From assembly GCA_003024785.1 (NCBI GenBank), contig PUQB01000553.1, forward strand, positions 104,441 to 168,440: a DNA stretch of 64,000 nucleotides. The letters run 5' to 3'. The notes under the pieces are model-generated. The model ran no database searches. It was given only the letters and a program-made list of their open reading frames with translations, and was not told where the DNA came from. The DNA comes from Selaginella tamariscina. Taxonomy: Eukaryota > Streptophyta > Lycopodiopsida > Selaginellales > Selaginellaceae. A program made the position numbers and the translations under genes. Of the stretch, positions 33,116 through 43,200 are shown piece by piece (the stretch's first letter is position 1; every line of letters begins with the position of its first letter).

Positions 33116-33793
33116 CCTCTCAATCTCCTTATGATGTCGCTGTGTTCTTCTTCAATGTGAAGAGGGAAGATTGCTCCACTTGCTGATTTTCTGTATTGTG
33201 AAGCAATATCTCCTGACAATACACCTACTCGATGAGTCTGAAGATCTTCGAAGTAGACATCCAGATGGATCCCCTCCATAGATGGGCTTTCGTTGAGTTG
33301 AAGAAGAACTCCAAGGTCAACATCATTAGTGAACACGTGAACGTCATTATCCACAAGTCGACAAAACCACCCGAAATTAATGTTGTAACTGACGACCTCT
33401 GGATCCGAGAACGTGACATTGGATGGAACAAGGCATATGTGTCGAGCATCGTCCAATCTGGGTTCGCAGCCTGCTTTCGGGTGCTTGACTAGCGAATCTA
33501 CTTTCCATTGTTTTGCTTGTCCATGAGATGTGACAGAGGTTAATTTGACAGCAACCATGGTTGCTCCAATGCGCTTCCCATTTATCTTAAAATATGGCCA
33601 AGTTGATTCCAGAATCCCCCTGCCCATCTCTTCTCCTGCTCTTGTCTTTAATGTCACCTCAATTCCACATCTGAATACAAAAATGATTAGTTCAAGTATC
33701 CGAGTATAACAGATTTTATTTTAATTCTTACCCAGAATTTGACGACGACTCCATACTAATGACTCGATCTCCTTGTTTGATCAAATCGTCCTT
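33080..33793 (-). CDS. N-terminal segment, DUF8039-like fold
   Basis: Across the intron at 33671-33731 the frame reads DDLIKQGDRVISMESSSN, then GIEVTLKTRAGEEMGRGILE and RIGATMVAVKLTSVTS. This alternation (a turn, V-x-L, a G-x-G step, then V-x-V-x-V) resembles the small beta domain called DUF8039 in plant transposon-linked proteins. The start of the DUF7869-type transposase (39869 on) shows the same pattern. The rest of the segment (HVFTNDVDLGVLLQLNESPS) is globular and unrecognised. This exon pair is free of stops. Confidence 0.45.
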
Positions 33794-33895
33794 CTGCAAA
33801 ATAATACACTATGAATAAAATTATATAAAAACGCACACACACTTGTATAAACCCGAATATACAAAAATAATACACAGAGAGAAGTAGACGTAATT

Positions 33896-33982
33896 AACTG
33901 TCCGAAGCTCACATTTGTGTTAGTGCAAAAGAAAGATAACATTTCGTTTTAGAACCACCACAAATGTGAGCTCTGGACAGTT
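33896..33982. repeat. 24-bp inverted repeat (possible hairpin)
   Basis: 33896-33919 (AACTGTCCGAAGCTCACATT...) and 33959-33982 are inverted copies with two mismatches over 24 bp, separated by 39 bp. It lies in the upstream region of the methylase-like gene. It could fold in RNA, or be a small transposon footprint. Confidence 0.8.
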
Positions 33983-34089
33983 TTACATAGATTCCTAGCT
34001 TTTACTCGAAATATTATGATAAGATGATAAAAGTAAATAAAATGAGATATGCAACTTATATATACTAATACACATATATATTCACATGG

Positions 34090-35330
34090 AAGGTGCGGCG
34101 GGAATTAATCTCGCCACCCCTTCAATGCCTCCTGAAAGAGTGGGCGGGATTAATCTCGCCACCTTTCTGGAGGCCTTGAACGGGAGTGCGGAATTAATCT
34201 TGCCACCCTTCTCGGTCTCAGAGAGAACTGGGCAGGATTTATTTCTCACACCCCTTCAGTGACTCCAGAAAGGAGGCGATTAATCTCGCCCACCATGTAA
34301 GGGATGGTTAAATGAATCTCGCCACCCTTCCCAGTCCCCTCCATTGGTATGTTGTAAACCTTAGACAGAAAGGATTGGTCCAACTCACCAATGGAGGAAA
34401 AAGGAAGGGTGGCGAGATTCATTTCTCCAACAGGCATTGAAGACTCGGCGGGATTAATCCCGCCGCCCAGGGCCTTCACTCGTCCCTATGCGGCGGGATT
34501 AATCCCGCCGGACGCCAATTCCCTGCGCGGAATCGGGCGGGATTAATCCGCCGCCTAGGCACTTCAGGCAGGCCAATGGCGGCGGGATAAATCCCGCCCG
34601 ATTCCGCGCAGGGCATGCGTCGGCGGGATTAATCCCGCGTGGCGGGATTAATCCACCTTCTCGGTTCCCTCCATTGGTATTTTGTAAACCTTCTCCGTCT
34701 CAGACAGAGTTAGTCGGGATTGATTCAACATACCAATGGGTAATGAAGTTCGGAGATTAATCTCGCCACCGGGTAATGAAGGTTCGGAGGCTAATCCCGC
34801 CGCCCTCTCGTAAATCATGCGCTCAACACATATATATTGGCTGCGGCATTTTTGAACAGGGATGGGTGGGGGCGGGATTAATCCCGCGCCCAGGAATTCC
34901 GCAGGACTGAACGGCGGGATTAATCCCGCCGCCCGCGAAGGGCATGAGCGTGGGGCCGGATTAATCCCGGCCGTTCATGTCCTGCGTGAATTCCCTGGGC
35001 GGCGGGATTAATCCCGCCGCCTACGCAGGACATGTCGAAGAGCGCGGATTAGCCCGCAGATCCATGCAGGGCTCTCGTAGCCTCGGCGGCGGATTAATCC
35101 CGCCGCCCATCCCCTGTTAAATGCCCTGCGCGGAATCCGGCGGATTAATCCCGCCCATTAGCCTTCACACAGGCCATTGCCGCGAGATAAATCCCGCCGC
35201 ATTCCGCGCAGGGCATGGAGTGAGCGGCGGGATTAATCCCGCCGCCTTCGGTTTGTCGTAGAGCGGCGGGATTAATCCGCCGCCGAGGCCATAAACCTAT
35301 AGCGGCGGGATTAATCCCGCCGCTCAAGGG
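34090..35330. repeat. Palindrome array 1 (GGCGGGATTAATCCCGCC family)
   Basis: About 25 copies, perfect or decayed, of an 18-bp perfect palindrome separated by 25-60 bp of variable sequence. The left part (34090-34450) holds decayed versions such as GGCGAGATTAATCTCGCC or with lost ends. From 34447 to 35322 they are mostly exact. Spacers often contain CCTGCGCGGAATTC/GAATTCCGCGCAGG-like pieces that also pair with each other. It lies just upstream of the minus-strand methylase-like gene. Confidence 0.9.
34308..34431. repeat. Long imperfect hairpin inside array 1
   Basis: 34308-34345 (AATGAATCTCGCCACCCTTC...CCATTGG) is inverted at about 34393-34431 (CCAATGGAGG...GGCGAGATTCATT). The arms are near 38 bp. 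A partial third copy of CCTCCATTGGTAT is near 34667. Confidence 0.75.
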
Positions 35331-36410
35331 GCTTAGCGTGTGTGCGAGAGATAAAATTAATAAATAAAAAATTATACAGATAAAACACACACACACATAT
35401 ATATGTGTGTGTGTATATATATATATATATGTATGTATGTATGTATGTATAGGAGTGTACGTGTGTGTGCAAGAGATAGATAATAAATAAAATTATACAG
35501 TACTGGTACACATAATATGTGTACATAGGTATATATATGTGTGTATATGTATATCGTGTGTATGCGTGTGAGCGAAACAAATAAAATCATACAGATAAAC
35601 AAACACACACACATACATATATACACAGGAGTGTGCGTGTGTGTGCGAAAGATAAAACTAATAAATAAATAAAATTATACAGATAAACACACACATATAT
35701 ATGTGTATATAGATATATAATCCATAGAGAAAGAGAGAGTCTGTGAATATATAAGCATATATATAAACTAGTGTTGTATGTATGTATATATGTATATAGG
35801 TATATATATATGTGTATATGTATATTGTGTGTATGCGTGTGTGAGCAAACAAAATAAAATCATACAGATAAACAAACACACACACACACACACATATACA
35901 TACACAGGAGTGTGCGTGTGTGTGCGAGAGATAAAACTAATAAATAAATAAAATTATACAGATAACACACACATATATATATGTGTGTATATAGATATAT
36001 AACCCATATGAATATAATAGCATATATATAAACTAGTGTTGTATACTATTTGTTAATATGCATTGATTATATATATATGTGTGTGTGTGTGTTGTGTGTG
36101 TGTGTGTGTGTGTGTAAAGTAGTGTGCGTGTGTGTGGGAGAGATAGATCAATAAAAAAAATTTACAGATACTGGTACACATAATATATGTATGTATATAT
36201 GTATATAGGTATATATATATGTGTATATGTATATCGTGTGTATGCGTGTGTGGAGCGAAACAAATAAAATCATAGTAAGATAAACAAACACACACCCACA
36301 CACACATATACATACACAGGAGTGTGCGTGTGTGTGCGAGAGATAAAACTAATAAATAAATTTATACGCACATTCCTATACATATATACATACATACACA
36401 CACACACACA
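35331..36410. repeat. CA/TA microsatellite block with a 200-300 bp higher-order repeat
   Basis: Dense (AC)n, (GT)n, (TA)n and TATG runs. Beyond the simple repeats, a longer phrase (AGGAGTGTGCGTGTGTGTGC, GAGATAAAACTAATAAATAA, then ATTATACAGATAA) recurs near 35340, 35450, 35630, 35910, 36120 and 36320, so the block is also a degenerate tandem repeat. Confidence 0.85.
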
Positions 36411-36710
36411 CACAGATCTCACCTGTGTGCACAGCCGCCGCCGCCGATTTCACAGCCGCCGCCTCTTGAAACCCTAAGAATATACCTAAACCCTAAAGGA
36501 ATTTAAATATATATACAACCCTAATAGAAATTCCTTCTGAGAATATACTTAAACCCTAAAAAGAATAAAATATAGATTTCCAAACGAATCTTTCATTATA
36601 TTATTAGCGCGTGCGTGTGCGTGGGTATCACATACACCCCAAAAATATAAATCATGCAGGGATTTAACATGTGTGTGTCCATGAGAATGTTAAAGTTTCA
36701 TGTGTATCAA
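36411..36710. other. Non-coding spacer left of copy 2
   Basis: A CCGCCG-rich stretch (36430-36465) then AT-rich sequence with ACCCTAAA pieces (CCCTAAA is the reverse of TTTAGGG). No gene seen. In copy 1 the corresponding place is occupied by the left terminal inverted repeat, which is absent here. Confidence 0.6.
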
Positions 36711-36792
36711 TACATACATACACATTGCATATATTAATACATAATATATACATACACACGTGTATACACACAGACATACATACATATTACAT

Positions 36793-36820
36793 GGGTTTAG
36801 GGTTTAGGGTTTAGGGTTTT
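36793..36820 (+). repeat. Interstitial telomere-like tract 1 of copy 2
   Basis: About four TTTAGGG units, in the position matching the tract at 13953 in copy 1. Confidence 0.85.
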
Positions 36821-37321
36821 TGGATTTAGGATGGATCATGCATGGTGTGTATGTATGAGAGAAGAGAGAGGTGTTGAAAAATTATTTTTGTACACATTGC
36901 ATATATTAGTACACATATATACTTACACATATTATACACAGAATAACATACATAGTATATGAGAGAAGAGAGACAGTACATATTATGGATCATGCATGGT
37001 GTGTATTATACACATAGAATACTACATATTAGTACATAATATAGAGAGACCGAGTACATATTATAGATCATGCATGGTGTGTATGTTTGAGAGAAGAGAG
37101 ACAGTACATATTAACATGGATCATGCATGGTGTGTATGTATGAGAGAAGACAGAAAGTACACTATATACATACAGAGTACACATATATACATACAACAGA
37201 CATACATACATATTACATGAGTAAATTCATTGTGTTACATATTAGGGTTAGGGTTTAGGATGGATCATGCATGGTGTGAAGAGAGAGTGTTGAAAAATTA
37301 TTTGTACACACATGTATACAC

Positions 37322-37352
37322 AGGGTTTAGGGTTTAGGGTTTAGGGTTTAGA
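37322..37352 (+). repeat. Interstitial telomere-like tract 2 of copy 2
   Basis: About four TTTAGGG units, followed by a decayed unit. Confidence 0.85.
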
Positions 37353-37703
37353 GTTTGCTCCCAACAAGCTTAATATAAATATTACAATGTAAATTCAATG
37401 TGTTACATACACACAGATTGAGTACATATATCATACATGCGTTGAACATGATGTTTTCAATAAAGAAGTAACATATTTCTTCAGTTTGGTTTAGGGTTGT
37501 GCATGTGTGTGCATATGTTTTTGTAAGTTCTTGTAATGCGTGTGTAAATTTATGATTTATGTTATATATGTGTGCAAAACAAACATCGAATAATTAAGAA
37601 AATATATATTAATAAACACACCATGAACATATTTTAAATAAATTATAATCATATATGATTTTATCTAATATATAGCCATATATAGTTTAATAATATATAT
37701 TAA

Positions 37704-38214
37704 NNNNNNNNNNNNNNNNNNNNNNNNNNNNNNNNNNNNNNNNNNNNNNNNNNNNNNNNNNNNNNNNNNNNNNNNNNNNNNNNNNNNNNNNNNNNNNNNN
37801 NNNNNNNNNNNNNNNNNNNNNNNNNNNNNNNNNNNNNNNNNNNNNNNNNNNNNNNNNNNNNNNNNNNNNNNNNNNNNNNNNNNNNNNNNNNNNNNNNNNN
37901 NNNNNNNNNNNNNNNNNNNNNNNNNNNNNNNNNNNNNNNNNNNNNNNNNNNNNNNNNNNNNNNNNNNNNNNNNNNNNNNNNNNNNNNNNNNNNNNNNNNN
38001 NNNNNNNNNNNNNNNNNNNNNNNNNNNNNNNNNNNNNNNNNNNNNNNNNNNNNNNNNNNNNNNNNNNNNNNNNNNNNNNNNNNNNNNNNNNNNNNNNNNN
38101 NNNNNNNNNNNNNNNNNNNNNNNNNNNNNNNNNNNNNNNNNNNNNNNNNNNNNNNNNNNNNNNNNNNNNNNNNNNNNNNNNNNNNNNNNNNNNNNNNNNN
38201 NNNNNNNNNNNNNN
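37704..38214. other. Assembly gap (511 N)
   Basis: A run of N. By alignment with copy 1 (about 14700-15100) the missing part is AT-rich non-coding arm, about 400 bp in copy 1. Confidence 0.98.
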
Positions 38215-38603
38215 AGAATATCCCATTGATACTAGGAAATGAAAACTAAATACTCGAGTAATTAAGAAAATAATAATAATAAACAGACTATGAATATATT
38301 TTAAATGATACATAATAATATATCAATTTATTTATTGTATAAGTATATATATTATATATATATATATATAATATAAATATACTTGAATACTAAGAATGTA
38401 GAATATAGTCTAAAATTTCGTAATATTAAACAGCTTGAATCACTTGAATAACATTAAATGCAATTTTAAAATACTCATTGGAACTGGAGAGTATATATGT
38501 CAGAGTGTCGGATATTTGTGTCAACTCATCTTAAATTTTATTTTCTGTTCTTTTTAAAAAATTTGAATTTCTGACATATGTATTGTCGGTCTGACATGTA
38601 AAT

Positions 38604-38788
38604 TTGAAAATGCATTTAATTTCCCACTCAAATTCAGATCTGGTTCTTTCTCCGGCAAGGGTTTCTTCATTTCTGTATTTTTCACTCTTTAGATCTTCTT
38701 TTTTCTTCATAGTGATCATCTCAGGAGCGAGATTAAATTGGGTGCTATTCTTTATAGGAAAGCACGGCGCCTTCAGTGCTGTTTACAA
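38604..38788 (+). other. Possible leader exon of the copy 2 transposase
   Basis: A CT-rich stretch ends in ACAA followed by GTAAGTATT at 38789, a strong donor. The nearest good acceptor is TTTATGTGCAG at 39862, seven bases before the transposase ATG. Splicing would join them and place palindrome array 2 inside a leader intron (38789-39862). The exon's own small frame does not continue into the transposase frame, so it would be untranslated or an upstream ORF. Confidence 0.4.
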
Positions 38789-38954
38789 GTAAGTATTATA
38801 AACAAATTTAAAAATACTTATAAGATTCACTCTCTTACATTCTCTCTTAAAATTACAATTTAGGGGTTTAGGAATGCATTAGGATTATAATATATTCCGT
38901 TAGGGATTTATCCCGTTTAAATATCCTTTTAACTTAATATTCTAGGTTAACCGG

Positions 38955-39715
38955 GGCGGCGGGATTAATCCGGCCATTTCTTTTTCGCCTCTTGAAGAGG
39001 TGGCGGGATTAATCCCGCCACCATCTCGGGCAATGCTTCTCCGCCACTGAAAAAGAGTGGCGGGATTAATCCCGTCGATAACCTTCTCAACTGATGAAGA
39101 GTTACCAGAATTTATTAGAAAGAGTTGTCGGCGGGATTAATCCCGCCAACCATTTTAGGAGGCAGGGAAGGGGTGGCGGGATTAATCTCGCCACCACTTC
39201 CCTGTTTTAAAGATTTGGGGACAGGATTTATCCCGAGATCTCTTTGAAATCATAGTTTTGGAGAGAGTTATGTGCGGTTTAATCCCGCCACATTCCCGTC
39301 GAAGTGGCGGGATTAATCCCGCCGACTTCCTCGTCGGGAGGGAGTCGGCGGGATTAATCCCGCCGGACTCCCCCGAGGAGGAAGAGGCGGCGGGATTAAT
39401 CCCGCCGGCTCTTCCTTGTCGGAGGGAGTCCAAGGCGGGATTAATCCCGCCGACTCTCTCCGAAGGGGTTGAGTCGGCGGCGGGATTAATCCCGCCGGAC
39501 TCTTCCTCGTCGGAGAGAGTCCGGGATTAATCCCGCCGGACTCCCCGAGGAGGAAGAGGCGGCGGGATTAATCCCGCCGGCTCTTCCTTGTCGGAGGGAG
39601 TCCAAGGCGGGATTAATCCCGCCGACTCTCTCCGAAGGGGTTGAGTCGGCGGCGGGATTAATCCCGTCCGACCGTTCCTCGTCGGAGGGATTCGTGGGCG
39701 GGATTAATCCCGCCC
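38955..39715. repeat. Palindrome array 2 (GGCGGGATTAATCCCGCC family)
   Basis: About 17 copies spaced about 40-50 bp. From 39300 on nearly all are perfect, and many extend to GTC-GGCGGGATTAATCCCGCC-GAC. A block of about 172 bp is duplicated (39365-39500 against 39537-39672). Spacers carry CTCTTCC and GGAAGAG-like pieces that pair with each other, giving alternating hairpins. The palindrome core is the same as in array 1. Confidence 0.92.
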
Positions 39716-39868
39716 ATCAGTTGTATTAATCAAACATGAGATATTATCTCTAAACATAATTATGTATTATTGCATATGCATATTATTAAGTAACCGTAAT
39801 TCAGATTTCTTAAAAATATTGCATAAACAGATATCATAAATAATACAATTATTTATGTGCAGGACAAT

Positions 39869-42800
39869 ATGTTTAATACTGGAGATAAAGTATGTCTTCT
39901 TCGGAACAACGAGATAGTTGGCACTGGAACTGTGGAAGTTCGAGATAATAATGCATCATGTCACAATATTGCCCAAGGATCTTGTGTGTACGTATGGGTG
40001 AACACCATTTACAAGCATGTTGAGGTTCTGGGAATGGAATTTGAGGAGGGTTCTCCTGTATTGTGGAATTTGGATGAAGTCAAGGCTGACACAGAATATG
40101 CAGAGTCACAAACAAATAGTAGCACGAGTTTACCAGATGATGGCTTGCCTGCTGTGATGGATGAGGTGATTCTCTTTCTTCGTGAGATTGAAGTCGGAAG
40201 AGGCATCATCACAGCTATAAATCCAATGGAAGCAGTGTCAGAAGAGAAACTAGGGTCCGACTTCGTGGGTGTAGTTGTGACAGAGGTTTCACCTAATGGC
40301 ACATTGTATCCTGGATCCCTCGTGAGGTGGCGAACATCTGAATTAAGACGGCAAGATGGTTCAACATATTCTGGGTTGGATTTCAATAATAACAACCCGG
40401 AAGAACAACTCATATTTGAAGAGGTTCCTTGCATTGGTCCTATTGTAAGAAAAAGGCGATTCATGGGTTGTAGATCTTCCCCTGCAAGTTTCAGCAAGAG
40501 GGTAAAGATGGATCCTACATCTTCCGAAAGTGTTACGAGCATTTCCACGATTGACTGTTGCAAGAAGAAGTGTTGTCAGATGGCAGACCGGAATGAAATT
40601 ACCCAATGTAGACATGTCTTTCGTATGCTCACCCAAAAGCAAAGGCATGAGTTTGTATATGCTGCACTAACTGGGTGTATTGATGGAATGGCCTCGGACA
40701 CAGGTTATCAGAGTACATCCATGGTATTTAATAAGGTGGCCATCTGCTTCAAAGCTTGGTACAGTATATACGGGATCCCAAAGACCACGTTCTACCGTCG
40801 GAGGGATGAGTGGCTAGATGGAGCGCGAACCTCAGTTCATGGGAACACTCGCTTGGTCAAAACCCGCTCTCACATCATGGCAGCCATAGAGATACTCAAG
40901 GCTTTTGTGGAAGCAAATGCAGACAGGATGCCTCACAAATGCCGAACCACAAATGCAGGGGTCAGGGAAAATCTCAAGGTTTTGCCTTCAATCTACACTC
41001 AATTGAAACTGTGTGAACATGTGAACAAGTGCCTCAGTTTGATGGGGCTCCAAGCAATCTGCACTGGTACCTTCAACAACATATGGAATACTCATTTTAA
41101 GGATGTGGAGATTGCAAAACACTCTAGCTTTTCTAAGTGTGACACTTGTACATCATTGAAGGCTGCAGAGGCTTGTGCAAAAACCTTGGTGGAGATCACT
41201 ACCATTCAAAGAAGATGGAGGCCCACATGATTGCACAACAAACTTGCCGGTCTCAGTACTATGCACACCGCATGCTTTCTGTGTCACGCCCATCAGAGTA
41301 CCTGTGCTTGATCCATGACAAGATGGATCATTCAAAGACCAGCATTCCAAAGCTCTTTGCAACACCAAAGTGCCTTGGAAATGTCATGAAACTTCCGATT
41401 TCATTGACAGGTGTGCTAACACATGGACACGGTTGTGAGTCATATGGACACTTTTCACTTCCACATTGGTCTAGCGACTCCAATTTCACTATTGGGTCGT
41501 TAGCCATGTGTTTCAGAAACCTTGAAGCCCACTCACAGACAAGTCCTATCAGTGATCTCAAAGTGAAGAAACAACACCTTCAACCTTTACATAATGCTCT
41601 CATGAACACGTCTGCACTTGAGGCTACTTGGGAATATGAGAGGCATTGTCAACCTGCACAAAAAACAGATGGCCCTGTTGAGAGTTCAGGTTCAGTGGAG
41701 GGATCTAGCTCAAATAGTGTACATGTGTCCTCAACATCAAATAAGCTTCCTCGTCATTTGCTTTTACAGATGGATAATTGTGCAGGCGAGAACAAAAATA
41801 GGTAAATCATTTTACTTAAGGGTTTCTCAAGCTCATACTTACTTTTATTTTCTAGATATGTGCTAGCATACTTGTCAATGCTTGTTGCCAAAGGTGTGTT
41901 TGAAACAATCACGCTCAGTTTCCTTATGGTTGGTCACACTCATGAAGATATTGATGCGTTCTTCAGCAAGGTCTCCAACTCTACAAAAAGGACAAGTGCA
42001 CTTACCTTACCGCATATGATGAATCTTTTTGAAAATTGCATCTCCAAAAAAAGTTGTGCTTTGCTTGTGACTGAGGTGCCAGACTTCAAAAAATTTCTCA
42101 AGGAGTATATAAAAGAAGGGAGTGATTCTTTAGTTGGTCACCTTGTGCCGCTACAATTCTTTTTCTCCATACGAGATGGTATACCTATTATGCAGTACAA
42201 GTTACGGCCATCAGAGCAGGAGTGGTTACCGAAAGAGGGCTTAATGCTCTTCAAAAGTGGAGAGGATGGAAAGCCACTTCTCCCAGAAGGACAACCAGAC
42301 CCTATTCCATTGAGTGCCCAGCTCAAGGAACAAGAGGTTATTATTGATGGCATCAAAAAATATGTGGCATGGGTTCAAAAATCGATGCCAAAGAATTCTG
42401 ATAAGGCAACTGGTTACTCAGAACTATATAAGCATGTGGTCGACTATTGGGAGACTGTTGTTCGAGAGTTGGAAGGGCCTACTGTCACAAGTACAGAATT
42501 GCAACACCCTTTCTGGCCTAAAACAAGGTGGCGAGAGGAGATTGAAATGACATCACTGAGCAGACGACATAGAAGCCAGTAGTGATGTGGAAGTGCAAAC
42601 CCCACACTTTGTTGGACAAAGGAACCAAAAACCTAAAGCATACTTTGATTGCTGCAAGGATCTTCAAAAACTAATGATGGTTCTCATTACTCCAGATGCG
42701 TCATATAATCAGCCTATTTGGATGGGTCAAATTATCGACACACCTGAAGTAATCACAAAAAATAGTATTGTTAAGGTTGCATGGTTCAAACCACAAAAAA

Positions 42801-42981
42801 GGCGACACGAGAAGGAGAGCGAAAGATATAATGGATGCCTAGAGAAAACATGGTCTCCCAATCAAAAAGACCCAGCATGTTTTATAAATGTTAAATCCAT
42901 TCGATATGGGTGGATGTCAAGAAGCGTTGATAAAGTCACGATTAACAAAACTGCAAGGGAATGTATGTTTTCTGAAGCTTA
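39869..42981 (+). pseudogene. DUF7869-type transposase, near-complete (copy 2)
   Basis: The ATG at 39869 (MFNTGDKVCLL) is chosen over an upstream GTG and follows an acceptor-like TGCAG. Residues 1-75 look DUF8039-like (TGTVEVRDNNASCHNIAQGS, VYVWVNTIYKHVEVLGM). About 230-260 is a Cys-rich stretch (CCKKKCCQMAD). About 290-330 is WYSIYGIPKTTFYRRRDEWL, helix-turn-helix-like. About 415-435 is FSKCDTCTSLKAAEAC. Then come MDNCAGENKN and, after a 54-bp intron, FLMVGHTHEDIDAFFSKVS, the DUF7869 signature with likely catalytic acids. The C-terminus is Trp/basic-rich. The total is about 1000 codons. Two frame slips (near 41207 and 42562) break it; copy 1 keeps the frame at the second. Confidence 0.75.
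41802..41855 (+). other. 54-bp intron in the copy 2 transposase
   Basis: GTAAATCATT to TTTTCTAG. Removal joins ENKNR and YVLAYL in frame within the most conserved domain. It is the same length and place as in copy 1. Confidence 0.85.
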
Positions 42982-43200
42982 AAGCAATTACAAAATTATA
43001 AAATATCATATATTTAATATTCATAATTATTATAAACTCTTTAATAATAGTACCAAATTGTATACTTAACTATATAAATTTAAAAAATGATATGGAAGAT
43101 TGACTATATTATTATAGGATTTTATATATATATTATTACTACAAATTTTTAATTAATAATGTTATATTTAAATATTAATATTTTAATAACAACATCAATA

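Larger units (their letters stand above)
30658..33793 (-). pseudogene. Multi-exon gene: DUF8039-like, ParB-like and DNA-methylase-like parts
   Basis: Read on the minus strand. Introns with clean GT-AG ends are visible at 33671-33731, 32298-32358 and 31402-31454 (61, 61 and 53 bp), and the frame is kept across them. Exon order: 33732-33793; 33670 to about 33080; about 33115-32636; 32595-32359; 32297-31455; 31401-30918; and an acidic Ser-rich tail down to 30658. Single-base slips occur near 33100, 32640, 31740, 31280 and 30925, so this is a recent pseudogene or a gene with sequence errors. Its first exon is not found; the palindrome array begins 300 bp upstream. I know no named protein with this layout. 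Confidence 0.55.

Noticed and set aside
35145-36313. Open frames rich in Tyr, Ile, Thr and His in the microsatellite block
   Set aside because: Pure products of CA/TA simple repeats, with no start context and no domain.
37687-38313. A 208-codon minus-strand frame across 37687-38313
   Set aside because: Almost all of it is the run of N; it is not evidence of coding.
39258-39530. Open frames reading GGINPAD and AGLIPPD through array 2 as a repeat protein
   Set aside because: They exist only because the palindrome lacks stops in some frames. They appear on both strands and spacing is not a multiple of three throughout.
34090-39715. The palindrome arrays as CRISPR arrays
   Set aside because: Repeat units are short perfect palindromes with uneven spacers that resemble each other, units decay within the array, and the surroundings are eukaryotic with introns and plant retroelements. 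No cas-like genes are present.
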